A stretch of DNA of 64,000 nucleotides, from NCBI RefSeq assembly GCF_019175385.1, contig NC_083340.1:18054336-18118335 (forward strand), read 5' to 3'. Each line of letters begins with the position of its first letter. Within the stretch, counting starts at the first letter, position 1. Positions 11,682 through 22,400 of this stretch are shown here, piece after piece. The stretch is from Lycium barbarum. Lineage: Eukaryota > Streptophyta > Magnoliopsida > Solanales > Solanaceae. The notes under the pieces were generated by a model. The model worked only from the letters and a program-made list of their open reading frames with translations, was not told the DNA's origin and searched no databases. A program made the position numbers and the translations under genes.

Positions 11682-13660
11682 ATGATGACACGTGGAGCGT
11701 CAAGGATGACCCGACTAGTAATGGGTCATATGGGTCCACGTTACTTTTCAACTGCAGTTATCCGAAATGATGGTTTAACCGGAGTTACCGGTTTGCCGGT
11801 GGAGAAAGCGGTGGTGACGTGGGCTAGGAATTTTCCGGTGATGGGTTCACGTAGTGCAAGTACCATGGCTTTGAATGAAAAGGAGCAAGAAAAGAAAGTG
11901 GAGAACGGCGGCGCTAAGGGCGGTGATGAGAAATCAGTAGTGAGTTATTGGGGTGTTCAGCCATCAAAGATTACTAAACCAGATGGTACTGAATGGAAAT
12001 GGAATTGTTTTAGGGTACGTAAGTTTAAGTACTAGCTTTTTACATACTTTATGATTTTTTTATATTTTTTTTCTTTTTGAGATTTTTTGTTGATTTTGTT
12101 TTTCTTTGTGTGATGTAGCCATGGGAGACGTACCAGGCAGATATGTCAATAGATCTGACGAAACACCATGCACCTGTCACGTTTCTGGACAAATTTGCTT
12201 ATTGGACTGTTAAGTCCCTTCGATACCCCACTGATATATTTTTTCAGGTATGTAAGTTATTATATTTGTTTGTTGCTATTTGTGTTTTTTTATTTTTTTT
12301 TTGTTATGTCAATATGACGTTATTATTGTGATGAACTCGGTATACTTATTAGAGGCTAAAAAGTCTTTAATGTCAATTCCCAGAATATTGGAAGTCCTTA
12401 TTATGGTCCTAATTAAGAATTAAAAAAAAATGATTTCGTCATGTGTGAATTCTTTTCCTAGTTGGGAATTTTGGATCTTGGAAGATGTTAATATTTGTCA
12501 ATTAAATTTAGTTAGAGCTCTTACGAAAAGATTCTACTATGTCATTTCCCATAATTTCGGAATGTGTTCTTATACTTCTTCGATCCAAAATAATCTAATT
12601 AATTTAAATTACAATGATCAGCTTGAAAACTGTGCATCGATTTGCATCGATTTATTCTTTAAAAATAGAATATTCATGTCTGGAAAATATATTTTAAAAA
12701 ATCCAATATATACCATTAGTTATAGTTTTAAAAAAAAATCTAAAAAGCGTTTGAAAAGATTGTTATTTAGGAATAGCTATTTGACTCCTAACTGTTGATA
12801 GTGTCATTTTTTTAGCGTGGAGTAATAATAGTATTAATAGTGGTTACTGATGTTGTTAAAATCATCTTTTATTCCCTGCCTTATAGACCAATTTTCAAGA
12901 ATAATTTTCATGTTATGCTATCAATATATATATTAAAATTCTTACTAAGAAATATGACACAGGTGATTAATTTTTGTGGTGTTAAATTTATGTGATACAG
13001 AGGAGATATGGTTGTAGAGCAATGATGCTGGAAACTGTTGCCGCAGTGCCTGGAATGGTGGGAGGTATGTTGTTGCACTGCAAGTCCCTGAGGCGATTCG
13101 AACAGAGTGGTGGGTGGATCAAAGCACTGTTGGAAGAAGCTGAAAATGAGAGGATGCATCTCATGACTTTCATGGAAGTTGCCAAGCCAAAGTGGTACGA
13201 GCGAGCCTTGGTCTTCACAGTACAAGGTGTCTTCTTCAACGCCTACTTTGCGACTTACCTTCTTTCCCCAAAGTTGGCTCATCGTATCGTGGGGTACTTG
13301 GAAGAAGAGGCTATCCATTCGTACACTGAGTTCCTCAAGGAATTGGACAAGGGTAACATTGAGAACGTCCCTGCTCCTGCTATTGCCATTGATTACTGGC
13401 GCCTACCTAAGGACTCCACTCTCCGTGATGTTGTCTTGGTTGTTAGGGCTGATGAGGCTCATCACCGCGATGTCAACCACTTTGCATCCGTAAGAATTCA
13501 TATAGCTGATCTCAACTTGCTTGGGATTGAGACGTTGTTGAAATGATTGGTGTTTGTTTGAAGTGTTGATTAACTAATTTATGTGGTTTTGATTTTGCAG
13601 GACATTCATTATCAAGGACAACAGCTGAAGGACTCGCCAGCACCACTTGGGTATCACTAA
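11682..13660 (+). CDS. AOX1a: Alternative oxidase, AOX1a-like, 4 exons, 336 aa
   Basis: Stress-responsive mitochondrial ubiquinol oxidase (function known for the family). Exons: 11682-12014, 12119-12247, 13001-13489, 13601-13660, all with GT-AG introns in phase 0. Residues 1 to about 60 form an Arg/Ser-rich presequence ([18 protein letters not shown]). The mature protein has CysI at C109 (KWNCFRPWE) and CysII at C159 (RRYGCRAM), 50 residues apart as usual. The six diiron ligands are E165, E204, H207, E255, E306 and H309. It carries the standard [17 protein letters not shown] segment and ends in LGYH. Every motif is orthodox, so this looks like the main AOX1a of the pair. The start codon is the first ATG of an ATGATG after the TATA box; the second in-frame ATG would cost one residue. 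Intron 3 begins with a fragment like a SINE tail (about 13498-13543). Confidence 0.96.
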
Positions 13661-14949
13661 GCCACTAATAATACAAAGAGAGAACAAAATAAATGTCACT
13701 ATTATGTGTTCTGTTTTGGACTGGTAATAGTCTAATAGAGCTATGTAGTACGTACTAGTAATCTTGAATGTTGATGTACATATTTCTTTTTTGTGGATTT
13801 TGGTTGTTTCTTTACTAATTACTACTGCCTTCATGAATTTCTGAGATAGAGGTAGAGCAGAATGACCTCTGTACGATTGGAGCATATGCATTCTTGATCA
13901 AAATATTTTTGTTTCCTAGACTAAAAACTTTCTTTTCCTTTTACAGTTCGTTGAATTTTACTAGCAGAAATTAGATTGATCTAATCGTCTTTCTTACACG
14001 TTTAATTTGAATGATACTGACGTTTTCTTTTGTATTGTGTATTCATGAGATTTTATTTGTATAAATTAAATTGATTAATTATCTTTCTCAATTGATGAAT
14101 TTGGAGGAAGAAACTTCAGAACTGAAAAACAAACCACAAAAATGGGTTAGTTTTTGACTTGAACAAAGTTGGAACAATGGTTTACTTTTAACAACTTCTT
14201 TAGGCCTTTATCTTAAAAAAGGACAAATTTCGCTCTTAATACTAGTTAAAGCTTGATTTTTAAATTAGTCCCCCATTGTCACACTTTTTGGGCGACAAAA
14301 TTTCTTATATTAGAATTAATTAAACTAAGATTAAATTCGAATGCGTATGTGTATGTGACAACAATTGTGTGGTTCAGGCCTCCAGGGTGACCAGGCCTGA
14401 TCAATCGTTGGTGGCGCCATTGAATTCGTGAAGGAATTGGAACAAAGTTTATACAATCTCTTGAACCTCAAAAATTCTTACTAATTAGAAGGTGGAAGGA
14501 CCAAACACAACCTCCTTTGCAGCAGTCACAGTATTTTTTGACCCCATTTTCCCAACTTTTCTCTTATCCACAGTACACACGTTGTCTGCAAGACAGGACT
14601 TGCAGACATTGAAGTGAATCTCATTGAAACCTATGCAAGCGTTAGAATCATCTCAAGTCAATGGAGGGACTATCAGCGAGAAGCCACTGCACTGTGATAA
14701 TTGACCCGCAGATCAAATTTGTCGAACTTTAACAGTGACCGGCAGAAGAAGCTACATCTTTGGAGAAAAGTGGGTGGATTTTGCCCATCTGTAAGAAAAT
14801 TGCAGAAGTGGTGGAATTTTGAAGACGTGGGATAAAAGGGTATCAACAGCGAAATCAATTAATATCACTTGCAGTATCTTCTCAATGATCTAGAACTTCA
14901 TATTGCATCTCACAGAGATTTATAGATCGATAATCTATCGGATTGGGAG

Positions 14950-16290
14950 AAGAGATCAATGGAAGGAATTAGCAGCAACAAGAGGGTTTGTGAAGGAGCA
15001 TGAGTGGTTTGCAAAGACTTTGATGCCATAAGATTTGCAGCTGAAAGAAGAAACAGCGGCAATCACTTCAGCAATGCTTAAATTCTCAGAGATTATTGAT
15101 GATCTTGAACTAATAGATCTTTGAGGGAATTATACATAGAACTGGGGGAATAATCACGATATCTCGTCAAGAATCGACAGTTTTTTTGTTCTCAATGAGT
15201 TGGAATGAGGATTTCAACAACATAGAATGATCTTTGCCTCCAAAACTCTCATCTGATCATTGTCCCATTTTATTACAGTGTGAAGGGAATGGGAACATAT
15301 ACCAAGTCTGCATTTTAAGTTTGAGAATTGGTGGCTTGATGTTAAGGGACTCACAGAAAAAGTGGAGTTCTCTTGAGGTGCAAGGAAGGCTTAACTACAT
15401 TTTAGCTTGCTAATTGAGATTGTTGAAATCAAAATTGAAAGAATGGAATGCCACTATGGCAACCTGGAAAATAAGAAAACTGGCGCATTTAATCAAATTT
15501 TAGCTATGGACAACTTGGAGGAACAGGAAGACTCAATGATGAGAAATTCCTTGTAAAAAGCTAGTTTAGTGTTTGAGGAGATTGCCAAATATGAAAAGAT
15601 ACCATGGAGGCAGAGATCGAGGGTACTTTAGCTAAACAGGGGGATAAAAATACTAGTAGTAAGTTTTTTTCCAAAGGATGACAAATGCATATAGTAGAAG
15701 ATTTAATAATAATGACGAGCTGGAACAGAGAATTGGAGGCCTAAATTCAATCATATGAGACTTTGATAAACAGGAGATGCTTGAGTGTATTAAAATGTGA
15801 GAAGTTCACAAAGCCCCAGGTCCAGACGGATATCCAATGAGTTCTTTTTTCAGAAATATTTGAAGGAAGACATCATGAAGACTTTGAAATTTTGTTATAA
15901 TCACGAATTTTTTGAAAACAAAAAAAATAATAATAATGCAACGTATGTATGTGGCCTCGATCCAAAAAAAGAATGGAGCTAAGGGATTTTGGGCCTATCA
16001 GTTTAATAGGTAGTGTTTATAAGATCATCTCAAAATTATTGACGGAGAGAGTTAAGAATGTGGTGAATAAACTTGTGGATGGACATTAAATGCCGATCAC
16101 TAAGGGTCTTATAAATGTAACACTAATACCTAATGAATGTATAAACGCCAGACTAAAAAGATAGTTACCGTGATTCTTTGCAAATTGGACATAAAATAGG
16201 CTTATGATGATGTGAATTGAAACTTTTTTCTCAAGGTTCTAAAGGACACGAGTTTTTGCTGTAAATGGATCATTTTTTCACTAAGCCAAC
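14950..16290 (+). mobile_element. Decayed LINE (L1 type) ORF2 remnant
   Basis: Translated pieces in shifting frames match plant LINE ORF2 in order. They include an endonuclease tail (around 15230-15270, ending SDHCPILL-like), PWRQRSRVL followed by a GDKNT-like segment (15600-15650), KAPGPDGYPM (about 15810-15840), PKKNGAK, KIISKLLTERVKNVVNKLVD (about 16020-16080) and a final KLDI...AYDDVN-like block near 16200. Stops and frameshifts occur throughout, so it is long dead. The 3' end is missing; similarity fades at about 16290. Confidence 0.75.
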
Positions 16291-16964
16291 TTCAGAAATT
16301 GATTTGGTATTAGATTTTTAGAATCGATAATATTTGGCATGATTTGGTTTTGAACAAAAAAAAAAATCGACAAAGGATATATACCTATATTATAATCATT
16401 TATATGTATAATAATTTTGATAAATATTTTTTTCATATGAAATCAACCCAATAAAAAGAAGAAGAAATCATCCAGAGAAAATCATTAGTATAATTTTTTA
16501 TTTTTTTTTGGGAGAGTTTCTTGAGTTTTGCAGATTGAGAGTATAAGGAAAATTAGGTTAGATATTATGAGTCATCCATAGATCACTACTCCAAAAGCAA
16601 GGGAGATGCAAGTACACAACTACTTAGCTTTATGGTCAAGAGATTAAAAAAACACACAAGAAAAAAGAGAGGAGAAGAAACTTAATGATCTTAAAATGTA
16701 AAAATTGCTTTTCCACAATCCCTTAGGGTTAATCAGCTAATGATTTTCACAAAATAAAAAATATATATTACTACTATATATATAAGGGACAACTGAGGGA
16801 CTTTTGTTGTCCTCACAAAAGTTTCCAATAAAATGTCAATCTTTTCAATTAATTACTTTAGGTCCTAATATTATTTTTTAAAGTCAAATTTATTTTTTGT
16901 TCTGAAGGTCTACTTTTCAAAAGCTGTTAAATCTCCTATCTTATTTTTCCTATTGTTTGGTTTT

Positions 16965-17125
16965 CTATCCGGTGCCTGGTATTCGTATTTGTGCTAGATT
17001 AGTCCAGATAATTCGCATTGCGTAGCATCCATTTAGGGAAAGCGCTCCCTCGAAAGATTTTTTCATACTCAGGCTCGAACCCAAGACCCTTCATTAAGGG
17101 AGGAGCAGCTCCGTCCGCTGCACAA
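16965..17125 (-). mobile_element. SINE fragment (tRNA-derived, Au-like)
   Basis: On the minus strand the sequence carries GGTTCGAGCC (17071-17082), close to a polymerase III B box, followed by CCTACGCAATGCGAATTA-like and ACCGGATAGAAAACC-like segments found in the plant Au SINE family. I did not find a clear A box or target duplication. A shorter related piece lies at about 41848-41908. Confidence 0.45.
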
Positions 17126-17408
17126 ATTTTGTATTTGTCTTAAAAGTTCATTAACTATGTATAGATTATTAATTTAGAACTAAATAACTTTGAAAAATTA
17201 GGATCCAGAACTCATAAACGTCAAATTCTGGCTCCGCATTTGATTATTTGAAGAAATTAATTTCATCAAAATAAAAGTTAAAATATTAAAGGAGTGAAAT
17301 GAAAATGTTACTTTTATATATTCAAAGTATACTTATATCAAATTTAATTATTACTAGCATAAATTATATTTCTTTAATTAAAATATCTATTTTTATATCT
17401 TGGGTTTG

Positions 17409-17440
17409 GGTCCGGGCTTAGCACGGACCTCATAGAACTA

Positions 17441-17442
<2 letters not shown>
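17409..17442 (+). mobile_element. Helitron-like 3' terminus
   Basis: A GGTCCG...CGGACC stem-loop with loop GGCTTAGCA is followed after 8 bases by CTAG and then T, the hairpin plus CTRR-T ending of Helitrons. It abuts a (TA)22 tract at 17442-17485, suitable for A/T-site insertion. The 5' end (expected TC) was not located, so the extent of the element is unknown. Confidence 0.55.

Positions 17443-17485
<43 letters not shown>
17442..17485. repeat. (TA)22 microsatellite
   Basis: Forty-four bases of pure TA lie next to the Helitron-like end. Confidence 0.95.
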
Positions 17486-17488
<3 letters not shown>

Positions 17489-17795
17489 GAAAAAAGAGGA
17501 GTACAACATGGTATATAAATATTACATTTCCCCTTCATTCCTTCATCTCCAAAATTCCATTCCAAAGACAGAGAATACAATGTACATTGCCTGACTGATC
17601 AACAAATACGGAGACTTTGAGCACATACTACTATGTTAACGTGACTTTTAGTAACTAGAAAAGTGCCTTTTTTTTTTTTTTTTTTTTTTAATAATGATGG
17701 TCTCCGTGAAAGTTTGCTCGCAGTTCAACTGAGTACATACTTGCAATATGCATACCAGCACAAGTATCGGATAACTCTGCTCACTGATCGGGGAT

Positions 17796-18296
17796 TTAGT
17801 TACTAGAAAAGCTAAATAAGAAGAAAATAACCAGAGCAAGCATGGCAAGTCCCCATTCATTACCTTGTGCTGCGGAAATCATCACTTGAAAAGCCAAGAT
17901 GATCAAAATAATAGACAACCATCCCCATCTTTTAAACTCATCTCCATGATCTCTCACACCATGAACTCTGCTCTGCTGGTAATAGTTATTGTAACCTTGT
18001 AAAGAAGGTGCATAAATACTTGCCAAACATAGTAATACTACTAGTAAAAGTGGACCAAGAAGGATTTTAAAGACGGTGTAAGCAAGTAGTATAACAATAA
18101 GAGAGGCTATGATTGATTGAGTAGCAGAGTATACAAACAGAATGGCTAAAAGAGGGATGAAAAATAAGAAAGTGAAGTCTATATCTTCTATATCAAGGGC
18201 TAATGAGATTCTTTCAGTTATGTTTTGGCCATGGAGGAGTAATCCTAGGCTGAGTACAAGAAGAAGAGGGGCTAATGGAGAAGGCCCTTTAACCAT
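17796..18296 (-). CDS. Hydrophobic transmembrane protein of unknown function, 166 aa
   Basis: An intronless frame opens with ATG at 18296 and stops with TAA at 17796. The N-terminus (VKGPSPLAPLLLVLSLGLLL) looks like a signal peptide or signal anchor. Strongly hydrophobic segments follow at about residues 40-63, 66-90, 118-136 and 146-163. A hydrophilic loop with YNNYYQQSRVHGVRDHGDEF lies at about residues 95-115. That gives four or five membrane passes with a short Ser/Asn tail. I do not recognise the family. A TATATAG on the minus strand about 135 bases upstream supports it being a real gene. It lies 1.2 kb from the 3' end of the GH31 gene, on the same strand, with its own promoter. Confidence 0.7.
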   Translation of the reverse strand: MVKGPSPLAPLLLVLSLGLLLHGQNITERISLALDIEDIDFTFLFFIPLLAILFVYSATQSIIASLIVILLAYTVFKILLGPLLLVVLLCLASIYAPSLQGYNNYYQQSRVHGVRDHGDEFKRWGWLSIILIILAFQVMISAAQGNEWGLAMLALVIFFLFSFSSN

Positions 18297-18429
18297 ATTT
18301 TCTACAAGGAGGCTGTTTTTGGTGGTGTCATCTTTTTGCTTAAGATAAAATAGAAATGGATTTGAGTTGAGTGTATTGAAGAAATGAATTAAAGTAATGG
18401 GGTTGGAATGGGGTGGTTATGAATGAAGC

Positions 18430-18437
18430 TATATATG
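18430..18437 (-). promoter_or_regulatory. TATA box of the membrane protein gene
   Basis: Reading the minus strand, GCATATATAGC lies about 135 bp before the ATG at 18296, a normal distance for a plant TATA box allowing a leader of about 100 nt. Confidence 0.55.
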
Positions 18438-18439
18438 CA

Positions 18440-19466
18440 AAGGGGGTAGGCTTTTGTTTTGCTGCTTAACTTTTTTAGTTATTGATCACCAACTTAACTT
18501 GTTTGGTATGGCTACTTTCACATAGGTTATGACTTTAGCAAACGATTACATCTAACCATCTAGGAAAAAGATTTTATCTCATTTGTTTTTATAATATTTA
18601 TTAGCAGAAAAATTAGGATAAGAAACACGTAATTTTTCGGGTTTCCAGTCAAGTAATTGAGAAAACTTGTTGGCTCTTTGATTTAAAGGTCAGTGGTTCA
18701 AGTCAATAAGAGAAGATTTTGCTTATTTTTTCTGGTTTTTTATTCGAAATGCTGAAAGATCATTGAGAGAAGAATGAAAGGTAACAAGGATATGTTTTAA
18801 TGAAGACTTGAAAAGATGAGCAATTAGAAATAATGAATGGCCCAATGACATGTTATTTTGCTTATATGACCGTTTTAACATCAGATTTGTAAAATATATT
18901 AAAGGAAATTTGTTAATACAGTTAAATTTCTTTTAATTGTGCAGAGTTATTGCATCCACTTAATCCACCATGATAGATTACAAACTAGGAGGCTTTTAAT
19001 TGTGATTATGACATCTAAGTAACTAGTGAAAATATCAACTGTAGCAGGAGGCTTTTATCGTCTTTATGCCACCTGCATAGCCAGTGAAATTATCAACTAT
19101 AGCAGAAGGCTTGCGTTAATGTAATTGTTTGGTCTACATACCCAAACTAATAACAGACCAGGACCATACACAACGTCCTCCTTTGGCAATCTTCTGTCTC
19201 TTATTCCTAGGAGGTCTTCCCCGACTAGAAAGGTTTTCTCGGAAAACTCTATTTAGTCGTGTTTAGTTACATCACTGAGTTTGAAACCCTGAATAGACTT
19301 CCAATAATAAGCCGGAGGTAGGTGAGGATGACGTCAAGTCATCATTTTTATTGTCTTTACACAATCTACATAGCTAGTGAAAATGTCAACTGTTCTTCAA
19401 GCCCAGAAAATGCACATTGAATTACTCGGCCATGTGTCTGATAAGCGAATCAATGCAGGTGAGAGT
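18440..19466. other. Gene-free spacer with a short tandem repeat
   Basis: This lies between the membrane protein gene promoter and the GH31 stop codon. About 18992-19109 holds two degenerate units of about 59 bp containing AGTGAAAATATCAACTGTAG and AGGAGGCTTTTA; a partial third unit is near 19345-19395. I see no other feature. Confidence 0.5.
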
Positions 19467-22400
19467 TTAGGCTATCTTTTGCACTTCGTACTCGTGAGAT
19501 ATTTTAAGAGGTGATTCCTTTGAGACGGGCCTCTCTTCAGACCAGAGCTCTAAATTCACTGTTCCTGTACCCCAATGCACCATACATTTGTATACTTGAT
19601 CAATGTTGAACCGATTGACTAATCCAAGACCAAGACATCTATCAACAAGCATCCATTCACCTGAAAAAGAATTCAAAAGGAAAAGACATCAACACGGTAA
19701 TGCTGGTTCAACCATTGCAAGTTTGCAACCCTGATTTTACTCATGGACACCGTATAAATTACCACCACGGCAACAACCAAGGTATGCCTAGCCCTCAATA
19801 AAGTTGGTGAAAACCATGGGAGACCGTTGGTCAAATCAAAGCACAAAAACTGCTAGATGATTTTTTCCCATAAGTCTTGATGATGATCAGAATAACCTGT
19901 TATATACGCTGGTGGAATATAGCGGGTACCTGATTGAATAGTCAAAGTGTGTGCAAGCTGACCGGACACCACCATTATAAAAGAAAAATAATAATTTTTA
20001 AAAAAGTAGGTGAACGTACAAATAGATGATCCAAAAGAGCAACATATACCAACCATCACAGGCCTGGTGAATTCACTGGTCTTACTAAGGTAAGGTACCA
20101 TACTAACACAAAACGCAGCCAGTCTCGTAGATATTTACATTTATGCATACGCCGCAACCTACTATAATATACTTTTACTTTCTGTGCTGTGCTTTTAAAA
20201 GATTTTCTAAGAGAAATATAGCACAAAAATGTGTCTGTCTTTGCGCACATAATAAAATAAAATAAAAAGCTGTCCAGGTGAGCAAAAGAAGAGAGAAAAA
20301 TATACCCTTTGGGAGAAGATCTCCTTCGAACACTTGTTCTTCAGATTCTGGCCAAAGTTCATGTTTAGATCCATTGATGGAGGTAAAGGACACATATGAT
20401 TCCGTTGGGTGCAACAACGTGAACATTGGATGCACACGCAAGCAGACAAGCCTACCAAAGCAATAAAAGTATCGAGATGTCAAAAGCCATCAGAAATAAG
20501 AGGAGGGATTAAATTAAATTGAGGCTCTAGACCAACTATTATAAACATGGCCACCCAGAAATAAGAATATTGACCGACAAATTAATTATTTTGGACACAA
20601 TGAATGTTAAAAACTTTTATGCAACTTGTAACCAGGCTTTCTTAATGAAATGACAAAATTTATGGATGCAAAAATGCACAACATGATAACAAAGTTATCT
20701 CAATACTGCATTAGTTAGCAGGCAAATATGTGTCTGTGGAGGAGACTAGATAAATTTGGTGGATGTGTCTGCAGAATATCCCTGAAAAAATTAAAAGGAT
20801 TCACTTGAGGCAAAAAAGTATGATCTTGCTAGTATTGCATGATAAGTTTTTGGACAAGAGAATTTCGATGAAGGTACCAGCCATAGGAATTATATAATAC
20901 GTTGCTCAACCTGAACTTGGCAGGTTCTTATCAAGGCTAAATGGGTTGAGATTTTTTTAACAGGCACAAAGTTAAATGAGACTGAAACCATTTCAGTTTA
21001 ACCAGCTTGTTAATAAAGATACTTTCTTTTGCGATTCTTTTTAAGAATATTGATACAAAGTAAAATTCTTTTGCAAAAGCCATAATATATGTGTATATAT
21101 ACACACACACATTTATAGAATATCATCGGGAGTTTAGGCAAATGATGAAGGTCCACCAGCATTCAGAACAAGAGTTGTTTCTATGCATCTATTTTGTAAA
21201 TAATGTAAGCGACATTCACTCCATACATTCTATGTTCTTAATGTTTAATTAAATTCCACTATTTTTAGATTCTCAAGAGTAGAGATGCTATAATTATGAA
21301 TATTATGTTGTTACCAAAAGTCCTATTGCATGATAGTCAAGAACATTTGTAACATAAGTTACTCTTTTTATTTCTACCCTTTTTAAGAATAAAATGGGGA
21401 AAGGGTTGTACTAAGAAGCTAAAATCAAGTTAGCGCTATAAGACTAAGCAACACTTTGGGGCATTTCAAAAAGAAGTAAGCTCAATTTTGATGAGATCAA
21501 TGCAGATTTCACTTCAGTTTGTAAGATAAGCAAATGTTAGACAATCTTAAGCAACTATAGGAATTTAATCTAATGGAATCTGTTTATAACAAACTAAAAC
21601 TGATAGAAAATATCAGGGAATTCCCATTGTTTGGCCCAGCTACATTAGGTGATAAATAAGTCAAATTGACTAAGCTCAATAGCAAATACGACATGTAAAA
21701 GTTGTGATCTACGAGGTTTCAACTATACAATAACAGTAAGAAAATCAATATTTCAACAGGTGGATTTAAGAGATCCTATAAGTAGTATGCAATAATAAGA
21801 TGGAGGACAGAAGAGACCTTGAATATCCTCCAGATCCAGCACCAACTGCGCGAGCTACAATTCCAGAATCAATGCGGAAAACCTTGGAGTTGTCTTTTGG
21901 CAAAGATATGTATCGTTCCATAACTAATCCTCCACCTATATCACCTTCCAGCTTAAGAGACTCTGACTCTCCTTCCTGTTCCAGATCTCGTCTACGAAAC
22001 ATGAAGAATTTGGACAGTGAGAAATCAAAATTCTAACTTTACTAGTAATTAAATTCGGAAAGAAAATTTACATAAATGAAGAATTAGCATATAAGACCAA
22101 AATCGAACTGCTTAATGAGATGGGACAAAAAATGAAGAAGTGCAGCACAATCACAGAAAAGCTTTTTGATGATGTCATATATGAAGACGTTCTATCATGC
22201 ATTGGATACAATTTTTAGAAATACATGCCCCTTTCCAACGTGAAAACTTCATCAATTTTTCCAATTCTGTTTTTCATATCAATAAGACAATAACTAGAAA
22301 CTATTACCTCAACATTATTATTTTTTTGGTGAAGACTATCACCTCAACATTATTACCCAATTCAAATCCATTTTTCACTCTAAAATGATCAACATATCAG

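Larger units (their letters stand above)
13661..17795. other. Gene-free region downstream of AOX1a
   Basis: The AOX1a 3' UTR comes first, with AATAAA at 13688-13693. It is followed by unremarkable AT-rich DNA, a decayed LINE (about 14950-16290), a minus-strand SINE fragment (about 16965-17125), a Helitron-like 3' end at 17409-17442 with a TA tract, and the 3' flank of the minus-strand membrane protein gene. I see no intact gene. Confidence 0.6.
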
